Counted from the stretch's first letter, positions 43,945 through 56,799 are shown. The stretch: DNA of 64,000 nucleotides from Furcasterigmium furcatum (GCA_001599815.1 BCIA01000004.1:808862-872861), one strand, 5' to 3'. Program-made: numbers and translations. The notes: generated by a model from the sequence alone, not told the origin.

Positions 43945-45725
43945 TCAGCCGGTCGTCTTGGCAATGGTGTACGTCTGGTGGTCCGCATCGTACTCATCCT
44001 CGTCCTCCTTCACAGGCACCACATCGACAATCTTGCCCTTGTGCTTGAGGCACGGCGGGAGCCAACCTCCATGGTTGTTGGGCGGCGAGTAGCTCTCGTC
44101 GTTCTTCAGACGCCAGAGCAGAGACTCGTGAAGCACGGCGTCCCGGGGGATGTCGCGCGTAGCTCCCTTGTTGAGCGGGAAGCGGACATTCTTCCAGATG
44201 CCCGTGTCGCTGAGCTCCCAGCGCTTGATGATCGGGAGGAATTCTGCACGGTAGTCAGTCATTGTGCGTCTCGGGTACACAGGGGAAGGGGGGCATACCC
44301 ATGAACTTCCAAAGAAGAACGGTAAAGAAGCTGGTGCCGTAGCCGAACCGCAGCGAGTCGTGGATGAATCCGCTGCGTGCCTGCGTCTTGACTTCTTCCT
44401 TCCGGATGCGCTTCTTGAACCCGTGGACGCTGTCGCACCACTTGACCGCGGCGTCCGGGTCCTTCTCCCCGATGAGCTCGAGCTCCCGGATCATCCACGC
44501 CAGCGGCACGTCGCTCAGCTGGAACGGATCGAGACTGACATTCTTGGTGGCCTCCTTGGCCCTGCGCGTCGAGAACAAGTTCTTGATCCGCGAGAAGAAG
44601 CCCATCTCCTTCCCGGCGTCGAGGGCGTTGCGGTCGTCAGCGGGCCACCCGCCGCCGATGTCGCCGTGGCACCCGGGGAACCAGACCTCCTTGATGTCCT
44701 CGTCCGTCTGGGTCGTGCACTTGACGTCCTGGTTGATGAGAGCGGCCTTGAACTTGACGCGGCGCTCGTCCACGGCGACGGCGTGCCGGACGAAGTGCGC
44801 CGTGCCCTTGACGGGCTTGGGGATGGGCGCGTTGCGCTCCAGGACGGCGACCGAGTTGACGCAGTCCCAGATGCCGAGGAAGTAGACCTTGATGTTCTGC
44901 TCGCGCCTGTGCCCGTTGGTGAAGACCTCCTCCTTGCGGCAGAATGTGTGGCTGAATGCCGTGATCTCGTTGTGGGCCAGCTCGAAAGCGAGACCGTGCT
45001 CCTCCTCGGATTCATCGACCAGGTTGCCGTTCATGCTGCCGTTCATGTTGCCGTTGCCGTTGGCGAAGGGGGCGGTGTCGCCCTCATCAGCGACCTTGGC
45101 CTCCTTGCCGGGCTGCGCCTTGACGAAGTCCTCTGTCTCGCCGGCGAGGTACCGCTGGTAGAGCCGGTAGGCGAAGGGGACCATCTCCTCGTTGCCCTTG
45201 CAGAGGAGGCCGACAGTGTGGATCATGCGGGCCAGGAACTTGGCCGTGAAGGCCCCGCGGCTGAAGCCGAACATGTAGATCTTGTCGCCCTGTCATGGTG
45301 TGAGTTGATGGCGGACGGACTTGGCACATGATGTTCTTACTGAGTCATAGTATCGCATGAGGAAACGATAGCCAGCCATGACATGGGCATCGAAGGTGAT
45401 GCCGATGGCCTGGTCAATCGTCTGACTGATCGAGCTCCGGAACTCGCCGAGCGTGGTCTTGTTGACAGACTTCTCATTGATGTCGTATGTCCCGATACCC
45501 GCTGGACGAATGTCAGTCTCGTGCACTGCATGTCTCGAACCCGGCATACATACTCTGATAGTAGTGGTACTGGTTCGGATTGTTCCGATCCAGCTTGTTC
45601 AGGATCTTGACGACATTGGTGTCTGCATTGGATCCGGTGAAGGTGTTGCCCGTCCCGTCGAAGCAGAGAATGAGCTTCTTTGGGCCATTCCCATCACCGC
45701 TCTTTACACTGCTGAATGCGGGCAT
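43945..45725 (-). CDS. DUF2235 alpha/beta-hydrolase-type protein
   Basis: Four exons, 45725-45554, 45501-45341, 45289-44299 and 44243-43945, encode 540 residues with introns of 52, 51 and 55 nt. The protein starts with the family mark KLILCFDGTGN (about 17-27), continues with YYQTGIGTYD, and has the GxSxG nucleophile elbow FGFSRGAF with Ser121. A second family mark, WFPGCHGDIGGGW, holds the Asp/His region. DUF2235 is the domain of bacterial Tle1 phospholipase effectors. The many fungal members are intracellular and mostly uncharacterised, so lipase or esterase activity is inferred. No signal peptide is seen. A Gly/Asn/Met repeat (GNGNMNGSMNGN) breaks the middle. Confidence 0.86.
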
Positions 45726-47686
45726 CTTGAGAACAGGGGGTGATCAATGAGTACAGGTAGAGCAGTCACCGCCTTTTCGGGTGAAATTACAGACGAATGA
45801 GGGTTGTATTAACAATGTAACAGCTCAGAACGGGGGTCCCAAGATATATCACTATGGCTCCCCAGCTTTCCTGCTGCCCACCTCCAGATGGAACGTCAGT
45901 TGTCTTTCACTCGGAGGTCTGCATCATGACTGGAGAGATGCCATGCAGTTGCCACCTGATAGCCTCCTAACTCAGCTGTGAAACGTAGCCGTGAGCAGCT
46001 TGCCGTGTGTAGATCTTTCCCATGCAAGACATTGGCCTGCTAGTTGAGAGCTAAGGCAGTCTGCCCGTCTCGTCACATGCAAGCTTCCGAGTCTAATTGG
46101 CTTCCCCGCGTCTGCGCTGTCTCAACAGAGTTGCACTGAGGGGTCGCGGCACAGCCTCGCCGTTGTCGTGCTACACAGTACCACAACCAGAATGCTACAA
46201 ACCATCAACCTTCGCAGATAGTGCAGAGGTCGAGAAGAACACGGCAGTGGTGTGCCGCTCAGAGCATGAGCTCCGCCATCATTGTCGTATGATGCTCGCG
46301 TTTTGTTAAGACAGATCGCCGCGAATCACTCCAACGAAAGCATGGAAGTCTCACATCAGCTTCGCACTTGGACAAAGCTTAGCCCATCGGGGCATGCCGA
46401 GAAACATAAAACACGACGCCCGCGTAGAAAGCTTGACGCCCCAAGGCATGTTGTTTGCGGGATGACGAAAAGAAAAGACATGGACAGCCAGTTGCTGGCC
46501 ATTCGGACTTGCTTCCGGGGATGCCCCTGTACTTCTGCCGTGACGACCCGAGTACGACTCAGCCCTACCCCGGATGCACGATCGCAGAGTACAGCCGGTC
46601 CAGCTATGTCGCCGGCCAGATAGTTATCCCTAAGACCTCCCAGAAGCCCATCAGGCAGTCATTAGAATCATTTCCAGCTCAGAAAGTGGCTTTCTCGATC
46701 CCCTGAATTCAAGAGAAGGGCGTCTCAATTCTCTGGGGCTTCATCTCATGTCCATTGGCCGACGTGGTCGTTCCGAGGGCGGTCATGTTTTCTGCGGCCG
46801 TCTGGCCACACTCACCTATGGTCTCACTCAGTCTGAGACACGGCACAACCTTGCGTCGGCAGTTGAAAGCTTAGACCAATAGCGGGCGCTGGATTAGGAA
46901 CTCGAAGGTTCAGATTACAAGCTGACTTGACGCACGTCCTCGTCGGGCCGTGTGCCACCATTCCCCGGCGTCCACTCGATCAGCGCCATGTCATGAGCTG
47001 CATCGGCCCGCGCCTATGTCTTACGCACTGATGGAGAAAAGATCTCAGCCGCTGGCATGTCAGTGGCAGTAAGGTAGGAGTAGCATGGCCTGGCCATGTG
47101 AGCTCTTGCTAAATCATTACACTAGGCTGTTAAGTGTAGAGCAGACAGACATCATCCTCTCCGGAGTTTGGATGTGGCTATGTAGGCTTTGGCTTGACTC
47201 GGCGTCACTTTAACCAACCAACAATAGCACACTCCACACTCAATATTGAGCTGAATCTTTATTAGGCGGGGCAAAGTTGGTTTCGTCACCTCTGGAGCGG
47301 CATTGGAGCACCGATCGTGTGCCGTGTGACACCCATCTGCCCACCAGAATCCTGTGTCTCCGATTCGAGAGTGCATGATTGGTGCTCATCGCCCACCGGT
47401 GGCTGGAAACAGCCATCAGCGGGTGATCTCTGCGCTGGCCCGTGTTACAAGGGCGGGGAGATCTCGGTGCACCTCCCGGGTGCGGGGTTCGACAAAGACA
47501 CGGCCTGTACTGCTCTGGCAACCAGGCCTGCCGGTAGCATGGCGAGCGCCTGGGCGACATGGTCGACACGGAGGTGCTTGCAGAAGTCATATATGGAACA
47601 GGATCAGGCACTTGACAGGGAGGAGAAGGGCAGACTCTTCCTGATACTCTGCTACCTATCTCTCTCTTTTCCTCAGCTACTCCATC
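45726..47686. promoter_or_regulatory. Divergent promoter of DUF2235 and the Ppo oxygenase
   Basis: Nearly 2 kb between outward-reading genes. The pyrimidine-rich tract CTACCTATCTCTCTCTTTTCC just before 47687 marks the oxygenase leader. No other gene or RNA is supported. Confidence 0.45.
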
Positions 47687-50600
47687 ATGGCAAGCAACGC
47701 AAAGTTTCAAGCTGGTGAGGAGTACGGTGAGGCCCGCAAGGGACCAACCAACTTCCTCTCGGACCCCGTCGCCATTGCTACAGACCTGCTCAAAGATTAC
47801 GCCGGCGTTCGTAGTGAGGCATCTCTTCCTGAGATCGTCGGCATTATCAAGGAGCTGTTGGCTGAGGGCCAGCCCCTCGACGACAAAAAGGGGTAAGCAG
47901 AGGACCCGCAAAAGGGGCAACCCCAACGTTCACCATCGCTAGTCACTCCACTAACCTCACGTTGCTGGCAGAACCACTGAGCTCCTCATCGGCATCCTCA
48001 CTGCCCTCCCATACACATCGAACACGAGGAAGAACCTGACGCACAAGCTCATCGACAAGCTATGGGGCTCTCTCCAACACCCACCGCTGACCTACGTCGG
48101 CGGGGATGTGCAGTATGAGGTGGTGGGGTCGTCGGCCGACAAGGCCAAGGACAAGCAAGACTCCGATGTCTACAACAGCATTGAGTTCAAGGACCCGGAC
48201 AGCGGCATCACGCTCCGTGAAAAGGTTCCCCAGGCGCCTGACGGGATCCACCATTACCGTACCCCCGACGGCAGCTTCAACAACATTCTCGAGCCCAATC
48301 TCGGCAAGGCCGGAACGCCGTACGCAAAGTCGGTCAGGTCCGCTACCCGCCTGCACGGCGTCCGCCCAGACCCAGGCCTGCTCTTCGATCTCCTCATGGC
48401 TCGTGATGACGAAAAGTTCCAGGAGAACCCGGCTGGCATCTCATCCATGCTCTTCTACCATGCCTCCATCATCATCCATGACGTATTCCGCACCCGTCGC
48501 ACCGACATGAACAAGTCGGACACGTCGTCGTATCTTGACCTGGCCCCCCTCTACGGCTCGTCTCTCCGGGACCAGCTCGAGATCAGGACCATGAAGGAGG
48601 GCAAGCTCAAGCCGGACACGTTCCACGAGAAGCGTCTCCTCGGTCAGCCGGGAGGTGTCAACGTCATGCTGGTCCTCTACAGCCGCTTCCACAACTACGT
48701 CTGCGACATCTTGCTCAAGATCAACGAGAACGGCCGGTTCACGCTCGCCTGCACCGCTGCGTCTGGTGCAAGTGCCGAAGACCAAGCCAAGGCCAGGGCC
48801 AAGCAGGACCACGACCTCTTCAACACGGCCCGCCTGATCGTCGGCGGCCTGTACGTCAACATCTGTCTCCACGACTACCTGCGTGCCATCACGAACACGC
48901 ATCACACGAAGAGCGACTGGACCCTGGACCCTCGCGTTGATATCGGTGTGCAGTACGACGGCGAGGGCGTCCCCCGCGGCGTCGGCAACCAGGTCAGCGT
49001 CGAGTTCAACCTCCTCTACCGCTTCCATTCATGTATCTCCCGCAAGGATGAGCGCTGGATCAACGACTTCTTCCTCAAGCTGTTCCCCAACCGCAAGGTC
49101 GACGACCTCGCCAATGTCAGCCTCCCCGAGCTCGGCGCCGCCCTTGTCAACTTCGAACAGAGCATCCCGGCCGACCCGAGCCAGCGCACATTTGACGGCC
49201 TCAAGCGTCAGGCCGACGGCACCTTCAAGGACGAAGATCTCGTCCGCATCCTCAAGGAGGCCATGGACGACCCGGCCGGCACGTTCGGCGCGCGCATGGT
49301 GCCCAAGGCTCTCAAGATCGTCGAGCGCCTCGGCATCGTCCAGGCCCGCAAGTGGCAGTGCGCCTCCCTCAACGAGTTCCGCGAGTTCTTCGGCCTCAAG
49401 CGCTACGACACGTTCAAGGACATCAACTCGGACCCCGAGATTGCCAACATCCTCGAGAAGCTGTACACCGACCCCGACATGGTTGAGCTGTACCCGGGCC
49501 TCATGATCGAGGACACCAAGCCTATGCGCAGCGCCGGGAGCGGCATCTGCCCGAACTACACCGTCGGCCGTGCTGTCCTCTCGGACGCCGTTACTCTGGT
49601 GCGGTCTGACAGGTTCAACACGCTCGACTACAACGTCGCGACGCTCACGAACTGGGGCTTCAACGAGGTCCAGCAGGACTACAAGACCCTCGGCGGCTCC
49701 ATGATGTACAAGCTCATCCAGCGCGGCCTCCCCGGCTGGTTCCCCTTCAACTCGGTCGCGGTCATGCAGCCCATGTACACCAAGAAGGCCAATGAGGCCA
49801 TTGCCCGCAAGCTCGGCACCATCGACAGCTTCACCATGGACGACCCCAAGCCGCCCACGAAGATGGTCGTTCTGACCACCCCCGCCGCCGTCAAGCAGGT
49901 CCTCGAGAAGCCCGCCCAGTTCGTCGTGCCCTGGCTGGTCCCCCTCAACCAGCTCCTCATCGGGCAGCACCGGGACCTCAGCTGGTTCATGCTCGCGGGC
50001 GACGAGCCCAAGAACCTTGCCCACCGCGCCAGCTTCCTGAAGGCCATGGGCAAGGTCAAGGGCCTACAGGGCGCCGTGCACGACTTTGTCGACCGCGTCG
50101 GCAAGGAGCTCATCAACAAGGAGAGCTTCGAGCTGTCGAAGGGCCTGCACCAGCTCGACATCATCCGCGACGTCGCCATCCCCCTGAACGCCCGGCTCCT
50201 CGCTGACATGTTCTACTTCGACATGCGCCACGACGAGAACCCCGACGGCTCGCTGGGATCCACGGAGCTCTACAAGGCGCTCCTCAACATCCGCGTCTTC
50301 TGCGTCAACAACAACGACCCCGCTCAGGCGTGGAACCGCCGTCGCCGTGGCCAGGAGGGCCTCAAGGTCATCACGGAGACGACCCGCAAACTCGTGGGCG
50401 AGGTCGTCAAGGCCCGTGGCCTCGGCCTCGGTCTCGCGAACGCCCTGTCCCACGTCACCTCGCGCAGGGGCTATCTCCAGAAGGGCTCGCTCCGGTCCTG
50501 CGGCTACCAGCTCGTCGAGGAGCTGCTGGCTTCAGGCAACTCTCCCGACAAGGTGACGGACGAGCTGTGGCTCTCGGCCTTCGGAGGCATCGGCGTCCCG

Positions 50601-51407
50601 GTCACAGCTGTAAGTGCCCATCCACCCGCCCGCTTTCACCGCGATACTGACATTCGTGCGCAGTTCTACGAGATAATGGAGTTCTTCCTCAAGCCCGAGA
50701 ACGCGAAGATCTGGGCCGAGGTGCAGGCCCTCGCCAAGAAGAACGACGAGAAGCAGCTGCAGGCCTACGTCGCCGAGGCGCAGCGCCTGACGAGCTCGCA
50801 GCGCAACGCCCGCGTGGCTACAAAGCCCGCCGAGCTCGAGGGCAAGCAGATCAGCCCTGGCAACATGGTCATCCTGATGCTGGTGAGTCCAACTTCCCCG
50901 CGACTCAAGTCATGATCGAGACGCTGACAACACCTCTCCTAGGGTATGGCTGGCCGCAACGCCAAGGAGGTGCCTAATGCGGACAAGTTCGACCCGAGCC
51001 GCAAGACGGATGGTGTCTCGGCCTTCAGCTACGGCCAGCACGAGTGCATGGGCCGAGAGGTTGGCCTCGCCTTCGTCACCGGCCTCGTCAAGCTCGTGGC
51101 GGACCTCAAGCAGCTCCGTCCCGCGCCGGGCCAGATGGGACAGGTCAAGGCCATTCAGGTCGGCACTGAGAAGGCTTACTTGAACGACAGCTGGTCGTAT
51201 CTTGCTTTTGATGCCAGCAGTAAGCTCTCTCCCCTCGTATATGTTTGAAGCACAGCAGCTAATGTCAACTCTGCAGCCTGGAAGATTCATTTCGATGGGC
51301 ACGGCCAGGGCGGGTTTAACGGCAAGGATGAGTCCGGGGGACAGATGGACATGCAGCAGTACTATTTCCTGGTTCAGAAGCGCAAGGCAGAGGCCGCCAA
51401 GAAGTAA
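47687..51407 (+). CDS. Ppo-type fatty-acid dioxygenase fused to P450 (linoleate diol synthase family)
   Basis: Five exons, 47687-47892, 47972-50609, 50664-50882, 50943-51219 and 51277-51407, encode 1,156 residues; introns are 79, 54, 60 and 57 nt. The N-terminal half is an animal-peroxidase/cyclooxygenase-like haem dioxygenase: HHYRTPDGSFNN, distal His238 in IIIHDVF, and YRFHSC with catalytic Tyr418 and proximal His421. The C-terminal half is a P450-like hydroperoxide isomerase that retains the haem-thiolate Cys1056 in YGQHECMG. Keeping that cysteine fits a diol synthase (5,8- or 7,8-LDS) rather than a 10R-dioxygenase of the PpoC type, in which it is lost. Products would be oxylipins (psi factors) that steer sporulation. 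Regiospecificity cannot be read from sequence. Confidence 0.92.
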
Positions 51408-52347
51408 GGGCTGGCTTCTAAAGCACAGAAGCCGTCAAGTCAGGGTCTATCGTTCTACCGCCCGAGAGTTGGGCTCTCGGCTCCCATTCATTACCGAGTC
51501 TAAATAGCAGTTAGAAACGTATGACCGATAAAGTCTTTTTTTCTGGCATAGCAGAAGGTGTCCTCACGGACACGCCCCTTGACTGGTCGAGTAAGACGCT
51601 CATCGTCGATCACTTGACGGATGATTCCGTCCACTGTGACATCTCTGAAGCTTTCGGGTTTCCTAGGCACTCGGACGAATAGACGATGAGATGTGACATG
51701 GTTTATTCCTCCGAGCTTGTTGCTATTGGCATGGCCAGGGCAAAGATGGGGCTGAGAGGTAGAGAGCAGGGGAGCTCACGATCCGTGAGCGGGGGAGGCT
51801 TGGGCATCCTTGCCTGCCCCTTGCCTCTGTGGCCCGTGAGCTTCGGAGAATGGAAAGGGTATTCCGGTCCTCGGGGTAACGGCGCGTCTTGTTTCCTGAT
51901 ATGGTTTTTCTGGGGCTGAGTGAAACCTGACGATATGGATAGTAGGGATATGGCCGCATTTTTGGCCCCCAAAGGGCCGGCCCGGGCTGCATGTGAAATG
52001 AGCGCTTTACACCCACTCGCGCTTGGATTGAAGGCTCCTTGACAATGTGACAATGAAGGCAGCCTATCAGCTTGTCAAGTTAATCTGTGACGAGCGTTGT
52101 GCAGGGGTGATGCGAGGGTTACGATGATCGCGGCAACCCGCTGGGTCCTGGCAAGGTCTGTTGTTCATGCCAGGGTGGTTTATCTCGGCCTGGCCCCCAG
52201 CACGTTCTGTACATAAGAGCTCATGGCCCCGGCAGCCTCTCGTTTGTTGCTGTTGGCACATCCCGTCCCGCCGCCTGATCCAGCCCAGCTGCGTCCTCCA
52301 CCAGCGCCCGCGAGAGTCTCATTTACCTACCAGCATCGCCCCAAACG
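51408..52347. promoter_or_regulatory. Intergenic between the Ppo oxygenase and DUF3176-like gene
   Basis: 940 bases. It holds the oxygenase 3' UTR and the promoter of the next gene. The CTGCGTCCTCCACCAGCGCCCG-type pyrimidine/C-rich tract before 52348 is leader-like. Confidence 0.4.
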
Positions 52348-54336
52348 ATGTCCGAGGCCGTGTCTTCACGTCCGTGGCGGCCAGGTTCCATTCGACAAGC
52401 GCCCTTGGGGTCGTTCCTCTATCTCGTGGCATCCATCACCCTCTCGGCGCTCGCCCTGTATGTCGTCCATTCCGCCGACGGCAAGCCTGTCGAAACATGG
52501 CCGATCGCACCCAGCGTCTATCTCTCCATCCTCGCCACGATCTCCAACACGCTGCTTCGCTCGGCATTCCAGGCTGGCGCTGAAACGTATTGGTGGTCGC
52601 TTCTGCTGTCAAAAACTGCCGGCGTCAAGCTGCGGACTCTCCAGGACACGTGGGAGCTCGGCCACGACACCTCGTCTCGGTTCACGATGACCACGTCCTT
52701 CGCGCCCGTCATACGATCGGCTGGAATCTTCGTACTGTTCCTCGCAGCGAACGGCCCCCTGCTTCAGAGGGCCGTGACGGTCGACCTCATCACCGCGGAG
52801 ACGTCCTCCGAGATGAACCTCGACATCAGGCGCGAACCCATGTGGAACTTGACGACCAGGGCCCTGAGTAGTGCTGGGTGGATTTGGTCGCCATCAGCCT
52901 ACCAGGACGAATTCGCTGAGGTCGTCGCGGATCTGAATCAGAGACGTCCTATTCGACTCGAGTCCACTCGGTGTCCTGCCGATTCGACTTGTTCCACGAC
53001 AGTCACCGTTGCAGGCTTCAGCAGCACCTGCGGCAAGTTGGAGCACGTCTCCGACGACGAGGTCACTCTTCTTCCAGGATACAGCCCGGTGGTAGTCGGC
53101 ACATCAGTGCTCCAGTGTCCTGACGTCGGAAGAGAGACTACCGACGGCTGCGAAAGGCTGGTATTGGACTACCAGCTCGGCGTGCGCCTGGTTCAACATG
53201 ACAAGAGAGGGGCGGATGAGCTCCCCTGGCTGGGCCCGGACTTGCAACCCAGTGCGCTTCAGTATACCAGCTATTTGAGAGAGGACGCCCACGAGGCTCG
53301 GTTGGCGTACCGGCAGTGCACTTTCACCTCGGCCTTCATCGAGATACCGATCGAGATCACGCAAGGGAACGAGGTAAGGATGAAGGAGCTCCGCGGAGAA
53401 CAGTTGGCCCGCCGGAATAAGGGGGTGGAATCCATCCCGTCCCCTGCCGTCGCTTCACCGAACGACGCCGTTTACCGCACCTACTGGCTGCAGGGGATCG
53501 AGCAGACCATGGCTGATTTATATGCCGGGTATATCATCTTTGATACCGCGTATGATTCGCCCAAGATGCAGGGCATGGGGCCCCGGCAGTTCATCAACCA
53601 GAGCAGCATCACGGCTCGGACCGACACAGGCAGTAACAAAGGCCACTCATACTCCTTTGACGATCCCCTGGAGGCGTTCTCCGACACCCTCCACGAGCTG
53701 TCTCTCCGCTATGCGCTGAAGAGAATCACCTCGACGCCGGAGAGGACCGATGAGCTTGACAACTACTTTGCGGGATTCACTGATCGGGCGGAAAGGTCGC
53801 AGCAGGCTCAAGAGCGCATGAAGACCAAAGCAAGCCCGGAACAACAGGTGCCGGTACAGATAACGAAGCCGGTGTCGGTCTACGAGGCGCACCTGCTCTT
53901 CGCCGCCATCTCTGTCGGCATATCTCTCATGACGACGCTCCTGATTACCCTGCTCTTCACGGGCTGGAGACGTCTGGGACGGCGGTTCACCTCTTCTCCG
54001 CTCGAGATTGCAAAGGCTTTCGATGCTCCCCTGCTTCGTCAAGCTGCAAGCAATGTGAGTGGGGGCGGTATTGCGAGCGACCTTGGCGGTGTGACCGTCA
54101 GGTATGGCGAGAGCGACGAGCTGCAAGGCAGGGGTGACGCGAGGCTCCTTGATGCCCAGCCTGAGGCTGATGCGGGCTCTCGCGACCAAAGTGAGAAACA
54201 GGGTGGCGACACCAGCGTCGGGGAGGGTAGCACAAGACCTGACGAGGAGCCGACTGTCGAGGCTGGTGGGACAAAACTGGTCATTGACGTGGCGGAGAAG
54301 GTCTCTGGCCCCATCAAGGGCAAGCGATATACTTGA
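52348..54336 (+). CDS. DUF3176-like fungal membrane protein
   Basis: A 662-residue single-exon protein. Hydrophobic segments lie at about 22-41, 54-72, 122-142 and 522-547. The two-helix N-terminus, with WPIAPSVYLSILATISNTLLR and WWSLL followed by a polar LRTLQDTW region, has the pattern of the fungal DUF3176 family, although diverged. A long presumably lumenal or extracellular domain (about 145-515) has N-glycosylation sequons (NLT near 172, NQS) and Cys pairs, then comes the last helix and a 110-residue acidic cytosolic tail. Function unknown; members are expanded in plant-associated and saprotrophic ascomycetes. The start is the first ATG in frame. Confidence 0.72.
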   Translation: MSEAVSSRPWRPGSIRQAPLGSFLYLVASITLSALALYVVHSADGKPVETWPIAPSVYLSILATISNTLLRSAFQAGAETYWWSLLLSKTAGVKLRTLQDTWELGHDTSSRFTMTTSFAPVIRSAGIFVLFLAANGPLLQRAVTVDLITAETSSEMNLDIRREPMWNLTTRALSSAGWIWSPSAYQDEFAEVVADLNQRRPIRLESTRCPADSTCSTTVTVAGFSSTCGKLEHVSDDEVTLLPGYSPVVVGTSVLQCPDVGRETTDGCERLVLDYQLGVRLVQHDKRGADELPWLGPDLQPSALQYTSYLREDAHEARLAYRQCTFTSAFIEIPIEITQGNEVRMKELRGEQLARRNKGVESIPSPAVASPNDAVYRTYWLQGIEQTMADLYAGYIIFDTAYDSPKMQGMGPRQFINQSSITARTDTGSNKGHSYSFDDPLEAFSDTLHELSLRYALKRITSTPERTDELDNYFAGFTDRAERSQQAQERMKTKASPEQQVPVQITKPVSVYEAHLLFAAISVGISLMTTLLITLLFTGWRRLGRRFTSSPLEIAKAFDAPLLRQAASNVSGGGIASDLGGVTVRYGESDELQGRGDARLLDAQPEADAGSRDQSEKQGGDTSVGEGSTRPDEEPTVEAGGTKLVIDVAEKVSGPIKGKRYT

Positions 54337-55237
54337 TCCCCGATGACTATGTCACGTTGAGATTTAGAAGACCATGGCAAACAACAAGATTCTTATCTGC
54401 ATCATGGCTTGTCCGCTGAATGCCACATGCACTTTACACGCGTCACTGCTGGTCGAAAAACTATGGCGATAACGCGAGTTCCAGCACAGGGTTGCTGGTG
54501 CTGTTCCAGTCAGCACCCAACCGCTTGACACGGAATCACCTGCAGGAGGGTTTCGTCTCTGCCAACTGCCCTCTTCAACGGTCTTGCGAACTTCTCCAAA
54601 GAATTTCTTGAGCTCCCAGCTCTCCAGTTCCGTCTGCTCGAGCAGCGTTTGCCGACCACAGCCTCGAAACCAATTCAAGGCCAGATTGCTGCTCATACCA
54701 TCGGCATCAGCTCTGGGCATGTTGTCTGACATGGCCACGGCTCATACAAACGCAACGCGCTGGGACTTGTCTGATTAACATGTCCGAATCAAGACTCGAC
54801 AGATCCTTGCATCGATCAGGCTCCCTGAAGAGGAGAAAACGGCCAACGAATGTCGAGGCAGCCGTGGCTGCGCGATGTCGACGGCGGAAATAGCCATTAT
54901 GATACTCACACCTTGCTCTGATTATCATGGGGATTCGTGCTTGCATCAAATGCCACTAATACCATTTCTGAGTGACCCGTTCGGTGGGATGAGCATCAAA
55001 GAAATCGCACCGTCCCGTCTGAATACCTACTGACCGGATCTATCACGTCTCCATTCTCGTAACTGTCGTAACTGCGCCACTCATTGGTCGCCATGCCCCT
55101 ACCACACTCAAGAGGTTCACCTATCAACTGACTGGGAGCTTCCTCCGCGATCCAGCTTCTTGCCTCAACCTCAAGAAGCTATTGTGGCAAGAATCCAGAG
55201 ATTCCACATGTGCCAGCCACCGGGACCAAGTCACGCC
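54337..55237. other. Intergenic: convergent 3' ends
   Basis: 900 bases between converging genes. No supported frame, RNA gene or repeat is seen. Confidence 0.45.
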
Positions 55238-55969
55238 TTAGTTGTCGGACAGGGTGGCCCTGGCACTGGTCGAGGGCTTCGGGCTCCCGGCCGTCTGGCC
55301 GATGATGCGGACGACCTCGGGCTGGCTGCTGGCGTACTGCTCAGCCTGCTCCTCGTCCCGGTACCGGGCCTCCTCCTCGCCGTCATCGCCCGCGATAAGC
55401 CTGGCGATGTCGTCGCTGGTGCGCGGCAGCCAGGCCACGTCGGGCCGGATCTGGTGCGAGCAGTGCGGGCAGGTGGGAGGGGTTCTCTTGCTCATGATGC
55501 CCAGGAAGATGGCTCTTCCGGCCAGATAGGTGTGGATGCCGCTGTTTGTGAGGAATGGTCAGTTGCAGGCTCAACAAGACTAGATAATAAGAGAGGAAGT
55601 GTCCTACAAGCTGATCAGGACCGGCATCGTGGCATACCCAGCCAACATGAGGAGGGCATTCTCGTCGTGCCGCCAACGATACCAGGACATGGAGCACAAG
55701 ATCCATGTGAAGATATAGGTGACGAGCAGTGATGCTGCCAGGATGGCATCCGAGAAGAAGATGAACAAGGGGGAGTGCTTCTTCTTCGTTCTCCTCAGGA
55801 GCAGCAGCGAGAAGACGGTCGACCCGAACAGCGGAACCAGGCCCAGGGCGGGCAGCTCCCTCTGCAGGAAGACGCTGGCTGGGATGGCGAGGGGGAAGGA
55901 AATGAGGAAGCAAGGGATGATTGCCAGTCTGAGCGACCTCGGGCCAACCCAGTCGATTTCCTGAGCCAT
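55238..55969 (-). CDS. Hypothetical four-helix membrane protein with CPHC motif
   Basis: Exons 55969-55608 and 55541-55238 encode 221 residues. The 66-nt intron (GTAGGA donor, CAACTGAC branch, AAACAG acceptor) interrupts LISFGIH. Four hydrophobic segments lie at about 13-31, 41-57, 68-92 and 106-122, with a basic RRTKKKH loop between helices 2 and 3. The C-terminal 85 residues are cytosolic-looking and contain CPHCSHQ, half of a zinc-ribbon-type motif, then an acidic EEEARYRDEEQAEQ helix. I do not recognise the family. Confidence 0.68.
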
Positions 55970-56799
55970 GTTGGGTTCGTGGGGTTTGGTTTGGGTTGAG
56001 TGTTGTGGAGGTGGTGACGACTTCGAAGACAGTCAACTGCGAGTCTTCCACAGAATGTCTCCTCACAAACGCCACGACATGGAGGGGTACTTATTCCAGG
56101 GGAGGCTCGTGCATATCAGACAGGCAACAGCATTTGGGACTCCTTAAAGTGCTGCCTGTTGTCCGTGCCGCACCGCCAAGGGCCGCGAGCCACCAGTCAG
56201 CGATGATCAGTCTTCCACATCGGGACATGGGGAGGGCGTTCAGGTTTGGCGCTGACTTTCCCCGCCAGTGATTGGCGTGGCTTGATCCTATTTCGATACA
56301 CCTGTTTCGGCGCCCGGTAAAAGGTCCAAATACGCGGACTCACTGTCGAGTCGAGACGCAGAAGCAACCCGTGCTACATGCACTTATGACTTGTTGTTTT
56401 TGGCTCCTCACCAGGTTCAATGGCCCGGCGATCGTTCCAGGCCGCGCGGTTAATGCAGCGATCACAGTGATGTGGCCTGGATTGGGCGAAGTTGGACCCC
56501 AGATTGGGACGAACACCTACCAACACATGAATATCGATTCCCATTCTGGAAGATACAGCCAATTCGTCGCGGGCGCAGCAGCAACGATCCCAGTGGCAGT
56601 GCCTGCGCGCGACCAGCATTATATCTATTCTAGGACTCTCCGAAATGTCGGCCAGGCCAACGCTGGGTTGAAGGCGTGTCTCGCCCCAATGCCAACGACA
56701 AGGCTTGAAGGCCGCACCAGTAAACGATACTCTCTAACGTTCATTGCCTTTCCTCGAGGCAGCTTTAAAAATACATGTAGTCTATGTAATGCATGCAGT
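55970..56799. promoter_or_regulatory. Promoter of the membrane protein / 3' side of the Zn2Cys6 gene
   Basis: 830 bases between two minus-strand genes. A GTAGTCTATGTAATGCATGC region near 56778 has a short direct repeat (GCA)GTCTATGTAA. Otherwise nothing is recognised. Confidence 0.4.

Noticed and set aside
44264..45331. 355-codon plus-strand frame
   Set aside because: Antisense of the DUF2235 gene, whose sense frame has clear family motifs and correct introns.
49029..50024. 331-codon minus-strand frame
   Set aside because: Antisense of the Ppo oxygenase; no domain and shadow composition.
41522..51407. Secondary-metabolite biosynthetic cluster
   Set aside because: A methyltransferase and an oxygenase are near each other, but there is no polyketide synthase, peptide synthetase, terpene synthase or prenyltransferase in the window.
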